A stretch of 64,000 bases of DNA. It comes from Mesorhizobium sp. B2-4-15. Lineage in GTDB: Bacteria > Pseudomonadota > Alphaproteobacteria > Rhizobiales > Rhizobiaceae. Of the stretch, positions 17,281 through 25,261 are shown piece by piece. The DNA lies in contig NZ_VFUZ01000008.1 in NCBI RefSeq assembly GCF_006658505.1, positions 62,001 to 126,000 on the forward strand, written 5' to 3'. Every line of letters starts with the position of its first letter. Position 1 is the first letter of the stretch. The position numbers and the translations under genes were made by a program. The notes under the pieces were generated by a model that was not told where the DNA came from, did no database searches, and saw only the letters and a list, made by a program, of their open reading frames with translations.

Positions 17281-17547
17281 ATGGCAATGTCGATCAAGAA
17301 TGTGGAAGTCGAACAACTGGCGCGCGAGTTGGCGCGCCGGCGTCGGGTGTCCGTCACTGAGGCGATCCGCCAGAGTCTCGAGCGCGAGATTGCCCGCGAG
17401 CGGCTGGTGCCGCGTGACGAACCCGATAGTCTCTTCCAGCGCCTGATGGCGATCGCCGACAAGGCCGGCAAGATTCCAAGACGCGAGAATGCGATGACCG
17501 AAGATGAGATCCTCGGTTACGATGAACTTGGAATTCCGACGCGATGA
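17281..17547 (+). CDS. vapB: VapB-type antitoxin (Rv0623-like)
   Basis: An 88-residue antitoxin. The N-terminal segment MSIKNVEVEQLARELARRRR, then VSVTEAIRQSLERE, matches the VapB/PSK transcription-factor family that binds its own promoter as a ribbon-helix-helix-like dimer. The C-terminal part wraps and inhibits the toxin. The stop overlaps the toxin's start by four bases (ATGA), so the two are translationally coupled. ATG 17281 is used; ATG 17287 is possible. Confidence 0.92.
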   Translation: MAMSIKNVEVEQLARELARRRRVSVTEAIRQSLEREIARERLVPRDEPDSLFQRLMAIADKAGKIPRRENAMTEDEILGYDELGIPTR

Positions 17548-17933
17548 TCGTCGATTCATCGGCCCTCGTCGCGGTTCTGCGCGCCGAACCTGGCCATGAT
17601 CAATTTGTGCGCGCCATCGCCAACGCCGGGAGACGGCTGATCGCGGCGCCAACGCTGCTTGAGACGACGATGGTGCTGGTCGGCGGCTGGCAGGACGAGA
17701 TAGCCGATCGTCTTGACGCCTTCCTGAGCGCGGCTTCGATCGATACGATCCCGTTCACGGCCGACCATGCGGCGGTAGCCCGTCAAGCCTTCCTGCGCTA
17801 TGGCAAGGGCAGACATCCGGCCGCGCTTAATTTCGGCGACTGCATCGCCTATGCCGCGGCTCGGCTCGAGGTCATGCCGTTATTATTCAAGGGCAATGAT
17901 TTTCGACTAACCGATATCGAACCCGCCATCTGA
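17544..17933 (+). CDS. vapC: VapC-type PIN-domain ribonuclease toxin
   Basis: A 129-residue PIN-domain toxin. The four acidic metal ligands are present: D4 (MIVDSSALVA), E40 (TLLETTMVL), D99 (NFGDCIAYA) and D119 (KGNDFRLTD). VapC enzymes cleave tRNA or rRNA with Mg2+ or Mn2+ when not bound by VapB. All key residues are intact, so the module should be active, unlike the decayed pair at 23571-23993. Confidence 0.94.
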   Translation: MIVDSSALVAVLRAEPGHDQFVRAIANAGRRLIAAPTLLETTMVLVGGWQDEIADRLDAFLSAASIDTIPFTADHAAVARQAFLRYGKGRHPAALNFGDCIAYAAARLEVMPLLFKGNDFRLTDIEPAI

Positions 17934-17941
17934 CTGAGGCG

Positions 17942-18577
17942 CTAAACCAGCACCAGCCCCTGCCGCATGGCGATGGCGATGGCGTCGGTGCGGTTGGCGG
18001 CGCCGAGCTTGATCAGGATCGCGGCGACATGGAATTTCGCCGTATGCACGGAAATGTTGAGCCGCCGAGCAATCACCTTGTTGGGCGCGCCTTCGGCCAG
18101 CAGCGCCAGCACTTCCGCCTCGCGCGGCGACAGCGTTGGGCGTACGGCATGCTCGTCGGAGGTTTCGTCCTCGAAAGACTCGCCCTCGCTGGTATGGAAA
18201 TCCTCATGGCGCCCGCCGCCGCCATCGCCCGAGACGCGATACCCGGCTGTCGTCAGCCGCGCCGCCGCGGCAATCAGCAGATCGTCCGCGCCCGCGGGCA
18301 TGACGGCAAACACCTCTCCGGCCGGCCGCTCGCTGCCGGCATGTCCCGACAGCAGCACCCGTGGAATTGAAGCCGGCACGGTATCACCGCTCCTGTCATC
18401 GACGATGGCAACGTCGGCCCTGCCGCCGCCGGCCACGACCGGCAACAGGTCATCGCTGGCGGCAAGCGAGGCCGCCAGGCGCTCGGCGCGGGCCGCATCG
18501 CCAAGCGCAATCAGCACCACCAGCCGCCGCGAGGCGGCGCTGTCGGTCATGATCCGTTCGCTGGCGAGCATATCCAT
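17942..18577 (-). CDS. LuxR-type regulator with degenerate receiver-like domain
   Basis: A 211-residue protein. The C-terminal LuxR/FixJ HTH is clear (LSPREAEVLALLAEGAPNKV, then IARRLNISVHTAKFHVAAIL). The N-terminal 110 residues look like a receiver fold (RLVVLIALGDAARAERLA, ADVAIVDDRSGD, PRVLLSGHAG), but the sequence is too divergent to point to a phospho-acceptor with certainty. It starts 8 bp after the stop of the inactive S1C protease homologue, so both are on one transcript. GAGAGG precedes ATG 18577; ATG 18550 is an alternative. It probably controls a stress response shared with the protease pair. Confidence 0.82.
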   Translation of the reverse strand: MDMLASERIMTDSAASRRLVVLIALGDAARAERLAASLAASDDLLPVVAGGGRADVAIVDDRSGDTVPASIPRVLLSGHAGSERPAGEVFAVMPAGADDLLIAAAARLTTAGYRVSGDGGGGRHEDFHTSEGESFEDETSDEHAVRPTLSPREAEVLALLAEGAPNKVIARRLNISVHTAKFHVAAILIKLGAANRTDAIAIAMRQGLVLV

Positions 18578-18585
18578 CTGGCCTC

Positions 18586-19458
18586 TCAGGAAAGTGGCTT
18601 TTCGCCGATGGTGAGCTGGACGTCGCGCTGTTCGCCGCCACGCACCACGCCGAGCGTCACCGATGCGCCGGCGCTGTCGGGCCCGAGCCTGCGGATCAGG
18701 TCGCGCGGGCCATGCACGGCCTCGCCGTTCCAGGCCACGATAATGTCGCCCAGCGACAGGCCGGCGGCCTTGGCCGGGCCATGGTCGTCGAGGCTCATCA
18801 CCATCGCGCCGCGCGCATCGCGGTCGCGCACCGGATGCAGGCCGGCCCCGAGATAGCCGCGCGCGACATGGCCCTTCTCGCGCAGCGTCGCCACTGCTCG
18901 TTCGATCGTCTCGTAAGGCATGACCAACGCACGGCCGCGTGGCCCGAACAGAAGCATGCCGATGAGCGCCCCCTTGGCGTCCAGCACCGGGCCACCCTCG
19001 AAGCGGCCGCCGGCGCCGACGGCCAGGTGGATGCGCCGGTCGATGGTGCCGCCGCGCATCGAGCGCCAGGCAGGGCCGACTTCGCCGACCGAGCCGGAAA
19101 CGGCCAGCGCCGAGCCCCGGCTGCTGCCGATGGCAAGGGCGACGTTGCCCGGCCGGACGAGATCCGCCTTGGCAAGGACAGGCGCGCTGACCGCATCCGC
19201 GGGCTTCAGCAGGGCAACCCCTGTGGAGGGATCGCGGCCGACGAGTTCGGCCTTCACCGCTTCGCCCGAGGCCAATGTCAGTTCGATCTCCTCGCCGGCC
19301 TCGACGGCCTCCTCGGCGGTGACGAAATAACCGTCGCCCCAGTGGAAGGCGCTTGCCGTGCGGTGATGATGCGTGGCGAAGCTTGCCGTAGCGGGCGCCG
19401 CCTTGGCGGCGAGATCGGCGATGGCCTCGGAAAATGCATTCAGATTGAAGTCGCTCAT
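18586..19458 (-). CDS. S1C protease homologue lacking the catalytic triad (pseudoprotease with PDZ)
   Basis: A 290-residue trypsin-fold protein (residues 30-200) plus PDZ domain (about 205-285, YLGAGLHPV, then GPAKAAGLSLGDIIVAWNGE). Aligned to the neighbour at 19628, all three triad residues are changed: His to E50 (FVTAEEAV), Asp to G80 (DPSTGVALL), Ser to E154 (GRFEGGPVLD). The glycine framework (GGPVLDAKGALIG) is kept, so the fold is probably intact while proteolysis is impossible. There is no signal peptide. CAGGAGATC precedes ATG 19458. It likely acts as a scaffold or sensor, with the co-transcribed LuxR protein. Confidence 0.85.
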   Translation of the reverse strand: MSDFNLNAFSEAIADLAAKAAPATASFATHHHRTASAFHWGDGYFVTAEEAVEAGEEIELTLASGEAVKAELVGRDPSTGVALLKPADAVSAPVLAKADLVRPGNVALAIGSSRGSALAVSGSVGEVGPAWRSMRGGTIDRRIHLAVGAGGRFEGGPVLDAKGALIGMLLFGPRGRALVMPYETIERAVATLREKGHVARGYLGAGLHPVRDRDARGAMVMSLDDHGPAKAAGLSLGDIIVAWNGEAVHGPRDLIRRLGPDSAGASVTLGVVRGGEQRDVQLTIGEKPLS

Positions 19459-19627
19459 AATGATCTCCTGGGTTCTCTCATGCCCCAGATATCGCTCGGC
19501 GCTGCGTCCGGAGATACTCGCCTGACGGCTAGTTGCCGGTTCGACTGGCCATCTGGTCAGGTCGCGGCCGGTCGGGCTGCTCCGCACATATAGTTACGAA
19601 AAAACCTGAAAACATGGAGCCCGCTTT

Positions 19628-20578
19628 ATGGCCCTCGCCGCCCGGATATTCGAAACCGATGAAACACTGCTCGATGCCTATTCGATGACGGTGGCCGACG
19701 CAGTCGACCGCATCGGCCCGGCCGTCTGCCGCATCGAGCGCATCGGCGGCCAGGGCGGCCATGGATCGGGCTTCGTCATTGCGCCGGACGGGCTGGTCGT
19801 CACCAATTTCCATGTCGTCGGCGATGCCAAAACGGTGCGCGTCTCGATGCCCGACGGCGCCTCCAGGGAAGGCCGCGTGCTCGGCCGCGATCCTGACACA
19901 GACATCGCGCTGGTGCGTGCCGACGGCAGCTTCGCCGATGTGGCGCCGCTCGGCGATTCCAAGCGGCTGCGGCGCGGCCAGATCGCCATTGCCATCGGCA
20001 ATCCGCTGGGTTTCGAATGGACCGTCACCTCGGGCGTCGTCTCGGCGCTCGGCCGCTCGATGCGCGCCTCGACCGGCCGGCTGATCGACGACGTGATCCA
20101 GACCGACGCCGCGCTCAACCCCGGCAATTCCGGCGGGCCGCTGGTATCGTCGGCCGGCGAGGTCATCGGCGTCAACACCGCCATGATCCATGGCGCGCAA
20201 GGCATCGCCTTCGCGGTCGCCTCCAACACAGCCAACTTCGTCATCTCGGAGATCATCCGCTTCGGCCGGGTGCGGCGCGCCTTCATCGGAATCTCGGCCG
20301 ACACCACCAATTTGCCGCGCCGGGCGGCCCTTCTGTCGCAAGTCTCGACCAGCACGGCGGTGCGGCTTCGCACCGTCGAGAAGAACGGCCCGGCGGCCGA
20401 AGCGGGTCTCAAGGAAGGCGACATCATCGCCGCCATTGACGGGCGCCCGGTCACCGGCGTCGACGATCTCGTGCGCATGCTCGACGCCGAGCGCATCGGC
20501 CGCGAGACGCTGTGCACGGTGGTGCGCCGCACCGGCGTCAGTCAGGTGATGGTGACGCCGGTGGCGCGGGCAAGCTGA
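19628..20578 (+). CDS. S1C (DegP/HtrA-like) serine protease with PDZ domain
   Basis: A 316-residue trypsin-like protease with triad H62 (VTNFHVV), D92 (DTDIALV) and S168 (NPGNSGGPLV), followed by one PDZ domain from about residue 225 (VEKNGPAAEAGLKEGDIIAA). It has no signal peptide or membrane segment, so it is likely cytoplasmic, unusual for the HtrA group. It is divergent from the pseudoprotease/LuxR operon with 169 bp between starts. The pair probably arose by duplication. Confidence 0.92.
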   Translation: MALAARIFETDETLLDAYSMTVADAVDRIGPAVCRIERIGGQGGHGSGFVIAPDGLVVTNFHVVGDAKTVRVSMPDGASREGRVLGRDPDTDIALVRADGSFADVAPLGDSKRLRRGQIAIAIGNPLGFEWTVTSGVVSALGRSMRASTGRLIDDVIQTDAALNPGNSGGPLVSSAGEVIGVNTAMIHGAQGIAFAVASNTANFVISEIIRFGRVRRAFIGISADTTNLPRRAALLSQVSTSTAVRLRTVEKNGPAAEAGLKEGDIIAAIDGRPVTGVDDLVRMLDAERIGRETLCTVVRRTGVSQVMVTPVARAS

Positions 20579-20587
20579 GGCTGTCGC

Positions 20588-21013
20588 TCAACCCCCGGCC
20601 GCTCCCTGCGCATACCGCGCCAGAAATTCCTCGCTGGGCGGGATGGGCCTGATGACATCGATCAGCACCCCATTGGGGTCCCTGGTGATGAAATGGCGTT
20701 GGCCGAAGGGCTCGTCGCGCAGGGAACGCAGGATCGGCAGTCCGGCGGCGGTGGCGCGCGCATAGACGGCGTCGGGATCCGCGACCTCGAAATTGATCAG
20801 CAGGCCCGAGGTGCGGCCCCGTCCCTCCTGCGGGATCGTTTCATGGTCGCCCTGGACGATGCCGAGGTTGACGCGCTTGCTGTCGACCGATTGCAGATGC
20901 ACGTACCAGTCGCTCGTAAACAGCGGCTGGAAATCAAAGTGCTCGACATAGAAGGCGGCTGTACCGGCGACATCGCCGGTCATCAGCACAGGGTAATAGC
21001 TTGATATCTTCAT
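20588..21013 (-). CDS. VOC-superfamily (glyoxalase/bleomycin-resistance) protein
   Basis: A 141-residue single VOC-fold protein with two beta-alpha-beta-beta-beta halves ([20 protein letters not shown] and [20 protein letters not shown]) ending in [17 protein letters not shown]. Such proteins are lyases, dioxygenases or drug-binding proteins; H and E metal ligands are not all obvious, so activity is uncertain. It diverges from a TetR gene, with two similar operators between them, and is therefore probably the TetR target. TCTCCTGTC (reverse GACAGGAGA) precedes the start. Confidence 0.85.
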   Translation of the reverse strand: MKISSYYPVLMTGDVAGTAAFYVEHFDFQPLFTSDWYVHLQSVDSKRVNLGIVQGDHETIPQEGRGRTSGLLINFEVADPDAVYARATAAGLPILRSLRDEPFGQRHFITRDPNGVLIDVIRPIPPSEEFLARYAQGAAGG

Positions 21014-21034
21014 CTTTCGCTCTCCTGTCGATTA

Positions 21035-21079
21035 ACATACAGTCTGCAGGTAAACGCAAATAACATACAGGCTGTATGT
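21035..21079. promoter_or_regulatory. Two TetR-type operators, one a perfect 17-bp dyad
   Basis: ACATACAGGCTGTATGT at 21063-21079 is a perfect 8-1-8 dyad ending one base before the TetR ATG. ACATACAGTCTGCAGGT at 21035-21051 is an imperfect copy with an identical left arm, 28 bp away. Both lie between the VOC and TetR starts, so one repressor could shut both genes. Confidence 0.75.
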
Positions 21080-21673
21080 ATGCAACAGGAATCCGGACGC
21101 CGCTCCAACCGCGACCGCACCGAAGCGACACGCGGCGATCTCATCGCGGCGGCGCGAAAGCTGTTTACGGAAAAATCCTATGCCGAGACCGGCACGCCGG
21201 AGATCGTCGCCGCCGCCGGCGTGACGCGCGGCGCGCTCTATCATCACTTCGCCGACAAACAGGCGCTGTTTGCCGCCGTGGTCGAGCAGGAGGCGCAGGC
21301 GGTGGCCGAGGAGATCGACCGGGCGTCACCGTCCTCGCTCAGCGCCCGCGATGCGTTGATCGCAGGTTCGGATGCCTATCTCGCCGCCATGCGCGTGTCC
21401 GGCCGCACACGGCTCTTGCTGCTTGACGGGCCGGCCGTGCTCGGCCGTGCCGACATGGATGCGATCGACAACCGACACGGCAGCCGTTCGCTGCGCGAAG
21501 GCCTGGTCGCGGCAATGCGCGAGCGATCCATGAAGACGCTGCCGGTGGAGGCGCTTACCGCCCTGCTCGCCTCGGCCTTTGACCGGGCGGCTCTCGCCAT
21601 CGAGGCGGGAGGATCCGACAAAGACTACCGGGTCGTCCTTTTGGCGCTGATCGACGGTCTGTCCCGGGCCTGA
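21080..21673 (+). CDS. TetR/AcrR-family transcriptional regulator
   Basis: A 197-residue TetR protein with HTH at about residues 18-65 (GDLIAAARKLFTEKSYAETG, then AGVTRGALYHHFADKQALFA) and a C-terminal ligand-binding domain resembling the TetR_C_13-like group. The ATG at 21080 directly follows the perfect operator, leaving little room for a leader; CAGG at 21068-21071 is the only ribosome-site candidate. It represses, most likely, itself and the VOC gene. Confidence 0.88.
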   Translation: MQQESGRRSNRDRTEATRGDLIAAARKLFTEKSYAETGTPEIVAAAGVTRGALYHHFADKQALFAAVVEQEAQAVAEEIDRASPSSLSARDALIAGSDAYLAAMRVSGRTRLLLLDGPAVLGRADMDAIDNRHGSRSLREGLVAAMRERSMKTLPVEALTALLASAFDRAALAIEAGGSDKDYRVVLLALIDGLSRA

Positions 21674-21720
21674 CGGGAAACAACTTTCCCGTGGGAAGTC
21701 GCGGGTCCGGGTGGGTGCTG
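21673..21720. terminator. Hairpin and partial palindromic repeat after tetR
   Basis: ACGGGAAA (21673-21680) pairs with TTTCCCGT (21685-21692) immediately after the TetR stop, an 8-bp terminator-like hairpin without T-run. The following GCGGGTCCGGGTGGGTGCT resembles the right half of the intergenic repeat at 33056-33098. Confidence 0.45.
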
Positions 21721-21766
21721 GCGCCGACACGGCGAGATGTCGCGCTTCCGTCAAGGAAGACGAACC

Positions 21767-22723
21767 TCAACTCTGCGCATTGCCGATCTCGGGCTCATCC
21801 TCCGGCACCTCGCCCGGCTCGAATTCGTTGAAGCAGCCAAGCTGACGCTTGAACTGGTCGATCAGCCAGGCCGCCGCCGGCTTCGGGCTGCGGTCGACGC
21901 GATGCATGGCATAAAGCGGCGAACTCACCTCCTTGTAGGGTTCGAGATCGAGCTCAACCAGCCGGCCATTGGCCAGATCCTCGGCGATGAGCCATCGCGG
22001 CAGACCGCCCCAGCCCAGCCCCGCGCGCATCAGTGTGTGCTTGGTGCGCATGTCCGTCAGCCGCCAGGTGCGGTAGGCGAAGACACCGTAGTCGCGTCCC
22101 TTGGTGCGCTCGGACTGGTCGATGACGACGAGTTGCGTGTGTTCGCGCACATCCTCGAGCGCGACCGGCTTCGGCAGCAGCGCCAGCGGGTGGTTGGGCG
22201 CCGCGGCCGGCACCATGGACATGAAGCCGATGCGCACGAGATGCACGTCGACGTCGCCCAGAAGACCGCCTATGCCGAGATCGGCCTGTCCACTGACGAC
22301 GTAGTCGGGAATAAGGCCGAGCGAGCCGATATGCAGACGCAGCATCACCGCGGGAAACTGCGCCTCGAATGCCTTGAGCACCCTGACCAGCACCGGAGAC
22401 GGCAACGCCACGTCGACCGACAACGCCACCTCGGCCTCCAGCCCGTGATGGTGCCCGTCTACCCGGGAGCGAATGCGCTGCAGCATGCCGATCATGCGCC
22501 TTGCATCCTCCAGCGTCGCCCGGCCGATCTCGGTCAGTTGCGGCTCGCGCGTGCCCTCGCGTTCGAACAGCTTCAGCCCAAGCTGCGCTTCGAGATTGGC
22601 GATACCGTAGCTGATGACGGATTGCGCCCGGTTGAGCTTGCGGCCGGCAGCCGAGAAACTCCCGGTCTCGGCAACGGCGACAAGGATCTGAAGCTGGTCG
22701 AGGGTCGGGTTGGGCTGCATCAT
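21767..22723 (-). CDS. LysR-family transcriptional regulator
   Basis: A 318-residue LysR regulator with HTH at residues 8-65 (QLQILVAVAETGSFSAAGRK, then AQSVISYGIANLEAQLG) and an effector domain from about residue 98. It carries an acidic C-terminal tail (FEPGEVPEDEPEIGNAQS). It diverges from the azoreductase gene at 22829 with a dyad in the 105-bp gap, so it probably activates that gene in response to a quinone or azo compound and represses itself. Confidence 0.9.
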   Translation of the reverse strand: MMQPNPTLDQLQILVAVAETGSFSAAGRKLNRAQSVISYGIANLEAQLGLKLFEREGTREPQLTEIGRATLEDARRMIGMLQRIRSRVDGHHHGLEAEVALSVDVALPSPVLVRVLKAFEAQFPAVMLRLHIGSLGLIPDYVVSGQADLGIGGLLGDVDVHLVRIGFMSMVPAAAPNHPLALLPKPVALEDVREHTQLVVIDQSERTKGRDYGVFAYRTWRLTDMRTKHTLMRAGLGWGGLPRWLIAEDLANGRLVELDLEPYKEVSSPLYAMHRVDRSPKPAAAWLIDQFKRQLGCFNEFEPGEVPEDEPEIGNAQS

Positions 22724-22746
22724 CGTATCTATTTTATGGATGGATC

Positions 22747-22761
22747 GTATAGGAAATATAC
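22747..22761. promoter_or_regulatory. Dyad between lysR and azoreductase
   Basis: GTATA-GGAAA-TATAC is a perfect 5-5-5 dyad containing the T-N11-A spacing of LysR sites. It lies 23 bp from the LysR start and about 70 bp from the azoreductase start. Confidence 0.5.
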
Positions 22762-22828
22762 CAGTTTATTTGATTGGTTGATAGCCCCATATCTGGCGGG
22801 ACAATTCATCCCGCTGGAGAAACCCGCT

Positions 22829-23464
22829 ATGTCCATTCTTCTTGTTACCTCGAGCCCGCGCGGCGCCGCCTCGCACTCAACCCGCATCGCCACCGAATTC
22901 GCGGAAAAGCTGCTTGCCGCGGATCCGTCGAACACGCTCGTCGTGCGCGACCTCGTCGCCAACCCGCTGCCGCACATCGATGCCGACTATTCGACCGGCA
23001 TCTACACGCCGGCCGAAGACCGCACACCGCGCCAGGCTGAAGTGGTCGGTGTTTCCGACGCGGTGCTGGACGAACTGTTCGCCGCCGACACGGTGATCCT
23101 GGCCACCGGCTTCATCAACTTCAACATCTCCTCGACGCTGAAGTCCTGGGTCGACCACGTCGCCCGTTCCGGCAAGAGCTTTGCCTATGGCGAGAATGGC
23201 CCCAAGGGCCTCGTCACCGGCAAGAAGGTCTATATCGTGCTGGCTTCCGGCGGCATCTATTCCGAAGGTGCGGCCGTGCAGATGGACCACGCGATCCCTT
23301 ACCTGCGCTCCGTGCTCGGCTTCATCGGCATGACCGATGTCGACGTCATCCGCATCGAAGGTGTCGGCATGGGCCCTGACGCGGTGACCGCTGCTCTCGC
23401 CAAGGCGACCGCCAAGGTCGACGCGGTGGTGGCTGCCAGCCAGCAGGTGGCCGCGGCTGCCTAA
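22829..23464 (+). CDS. azoR: FMN-dependent NADH-azoreductase
   Basis: A 211-residue flavodoxin-fold enzyme of the AzoR/AcpD family. The FMN phosphate loop is SSPRGAASHSTRI near residue 8, the middle FMN contact is PLPHID and FINFNISSTLKSWVDHVARS, and GGIYSEG forms the isoalloxazine loop. It reduces azo bonds and quinones by two electrons with NADH in the cytoplasm. CTGGAGAAA precedes ATG 22829; the open frame upstream is accidental. The LysR gene diverges from it and a terminator follows it. Confidence 0.92.
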   Translation: MSILLVTSSPRGAASHSTRIATEFAEKLLAADPSNTLVVRDLVANPLPHIDADYSTGIYTPAEDRTPRQAEVVGVSDAVLDELFAADTVILATGFINFNISSTLKSWVDHVARSGKSFAYGENGPKGLVTGKKVYIVLASGGIYSEGAAVQMDHAIPYLRSVLGFIGMTDVDVIRIEGVGMGPDAVTAALAKATAKVDAVVAASQQVAAAA

Positions 23465-23485
23465 GGCACCTCGAATCTGAACTCG

Positions 23486-23512
23486 AAAGGCAGGCATTCG
23501 CGCCTGCCTTTT
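23486..23512 (+). terminator. Rho-independent terminator after azoreductase
   Basis: A perfect 10-bp stem AAAGGCAGGC (23486-23495) with 23502-23511, loop ATTCGC, ending in TTTT at the stem base. It lies 22 bp after the azoreductase stop. Confidence 0.85.
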
Positions 23513-23570
23513 GCCGTTCAATAACAGCCCTTCTCGCGCGCTTCCCGAAGTGCGGGCAACGCGAACCGGT

Positions 23571-23807
23571 ATGCGACCGCGCCCCTGGAACAGGGCAACC
23601 TTGACAAACAGGCTCGACCAGCTTGCCGAAAAGCTCGACCGCTCGCGCTCTTATATGGCAGCCCAAGCCATTGAGGACTTTGTAGCCCGCCAGGAATGGC
23701 AGCTCGCGGAGATACAGGCGGGATTGGCCGAGGCCGAGCGCGGTGAATTTGCCAGTGAGCTAGAGTTGGCCGCCGTGATCGGGAAATACGTCAAATCAAC
23801 CGGCTGA
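23571..23807 (+). CDS. CopG/ParD-like antitoxin, N-terminus degenerate
   Basis: A 78-residue protein. LTNRLDQLAEKLDRSRSYMA, then AQAIEDFVARQEWQLAEIQAG, matches the helix-turn-helix and toxin-binding helix of ribbon-helix-helix antitoxins paired with RelE/ParE. The first strand (normally TTVRL-like) is poorly preserved (RPRPWNRATL), so DNA binding is doubtful. A longer TTG-initiated reading would start inside the azoreductase terminator and is unlikely. The partner toxin downstream is broken, so this is the surviving half of a decaying module. Confidence 0.6.
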   Translation: MRPRPWNRATLTNRLDQLAEKLDRSRSYMAAQAIEDFVARQEWQLAEIQAGLAEAERGEFASELELAAVIGKYVKSTG

Positions 23808-23809
23808 CA

Positions 23810-23993
23810 ATGAGCCGCAGGACAATCCGCTGGACCAAGCGGTCCGTACCTCGGCTTCACCGAGCAGCCGGTCATGGGGCGCGTTGGGCGTATCAAATCG
23901 ACTCCCTGTATCGTCCCTTGTCGCGTAGGCAGAGATACCGTCGAGATACTGACCGTCCTACATGCCGCTCAACAGGGGCCGCAGACCCTGTGA
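23810..23993 (+). pseudogene. RelE/ParE-type toxin remnant with internal deletion
   Basis: The gene starts normally (MSRRTIRWTKRSV, typical of RelE/ParE) three bases after the antitoxin. From about 23848 the homologous sequence is in another frame: EQPVMGRVGRI, then VGRDTVEILTVLHAAQQGP, ending at TGA 23991-23993. About 35 central residues are missing. The remaining frame has no complete fold, so the toxin is dead. Confidence 0.75.
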
Positions 23994-24030
23994 ACTAGCT
24001 AATGCTGGCCGAGGGACCTGAAATCTGGGC

Positions 24031-24067
24031 GATGACGGCCTCGCGTGAGTCGCGCGAGGCCGTCATC
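24031..24067. repeat. 15-bp inverted repeat in a gene-free stretch (23994-24355)
   Basis: GATGACGGCCTCGCG (24031-24045) is perfectly repeated in inverse at 24053-24067, loop TGAGTCG. There is no T-run. It lies in about 360 bp without a recognised gene. A minus-strand frame from 24222 to 23995 (75 residues, ending SREAVIAQISGPSAS) covers it but has no domain I recognise. The hairpin could be a decayed repeat or an end of a lost mobile element. Confidence 0.5.
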
Positions 24068-24355
24068 ACTTCGGCGAACTGTCGTCGTCCACCGTCCAGC
24101 GACCGCGGCCCGGCGGCGGGCTGGAGCAGGCGGTGGCCACCAGCAAGGCCTCCTCCTCGCCGGAAAGCTGCGCGCCCCCCGGAGCGCGGCTCCTCGCTGA
24201 GCGCTGCCTCCAGTGCCGTCAATCAGATTGGTTTATTACGGTGAACGGACGATTGCTATCTACAGCCGCGCCAATTGTGTTGTGGTCAACAGCCCGCCTC
24301 GGCTTGACCGCCGGGCAGCTCGCCCGACGGTCGGTATCCATTACCGATCGGCGCT

Positions 24356-25027
24356 TCAGTGTACCACATAGACGATGCGGCGCGTCGATGGCTCAACCAG
24401 CACCGGGCGGTTGTTCACATAGACATATCGGTACCGGTAGTTCGGGATCTTCTGTAGGGCCACCGTGTCAGGCAGGGTCGCGCCGGTCACAACCTTGCCT
24501 TGAAGGTAAACAGGCTTGACCCGATGCGCGCTGATGTAAGTGCGCACCTGTTCCGGCGGATTGATCACGGTGCCGGCTGCACCGCCGCCGACGACCCCAG
24601 CCGCGCCGCCCACAGCAGCGCCAACTGGTCCTCCAATGATAGCGCCGGCGATTGCTCCGGTAGCGCCGCCGGCGATGGCTCCGGCATTACCGCCTTGATC
24701 GCGAGGAGGTTTCACAACCGCGATGCCGGAATCGGCCGGCCGCTCGGTTAAGACCACCCGATTGCCGCCGAATTCTGCGGTGACGTAGTCGGAATAGACC
24801 CAGCCTTGACCACCGGCCTCGGCGATGGTGCACCATTTCGAGTTTTGCAGGCAGCCGTTCAGTGTGGCCGTCTGGCCCGCCCGCAGCACGCCGATGACCG
24901 GATACTGCGAGCCCGGCCCGGCTCGAACGTTAAGGTTGGTAGCGGCGGATACGGGAGTGTCGGCAAAAGCTGCGCCAGACAGGGCAACAAGCGCGCCTGT
25001 TATAACGGGTAACAAAAGCCTTTTCAT
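24356..25027 (-). CDS. Secreted SH3b / glycine-zipper / DUF1236 protein
   Basis: A 223-residue exported protein. Signal peptide 1-22 (LLLPVITGALVALSGAAFA). A bacterial SH3 domain follows (ATNLNVRAGPGSQYPVIGVL, then SKWCTIAEAGGQGWVYSDYV, about residues 28-85), next a glycine-zipper region at about 112-152 (AGAIAGGATGAIAGAIIGGP) that may insert in a membrane, then DUF1236 (RTYISAHRVKPVYLQGKVV). Probably an envelope protein acting at the cell wall. Two cysteines in the SH3 part could pair. Single gene with a Shine-Dalgarno AGAGAGAACG. Confidence 0.88.
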   Translation of the reverse strand: MKRLLLPVITGALVALSGAAFADTPVSAATNLNVRAGPGSQYPVIGVLRAGQTATLNGCLQNSKWCTIAEAGGQGWVYSDYVTAEFGGNRVVLTERPADSGIAVVKPPRDQGGNAGAIAGGATGAIAGAIIGGPVGAAVGGAAGVVGGGAAGTVINPPEQVRTYISAHRVKPVYLQGKVVTGATLPDTVALQKIPNYRYRYVYVNNRPVLVEPSTRRIVYVVH

Positions 25028-25261
25028 CGTTCTCTCTCCGTTTCATGGTTCCCTCAGAGCCAAAACGAGGAAGAACCGTGTGCGTTCCGGCTAAAATTCC
25101 GTGCGTTTTTCATTAATTGTTCCCGTTTCTCGCGAACTTGGTGGATAGGCCGAGAGAGATGCGGGCGCGTCGGATCCGTTTCACCGCTCACCTTGATCGG
25201 CCAGCCATTGAGAAAGGGCCACCACTAACCTCGACCGCGAGAGGTGCGGGGTCGTCAAGCC

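Noticed and set aside
23995..24222. A 75-codon minus-strand gene
   Set aside because: No ribosome site or domain, and it spans a 15-bp inverted repeat; kept only as a note.
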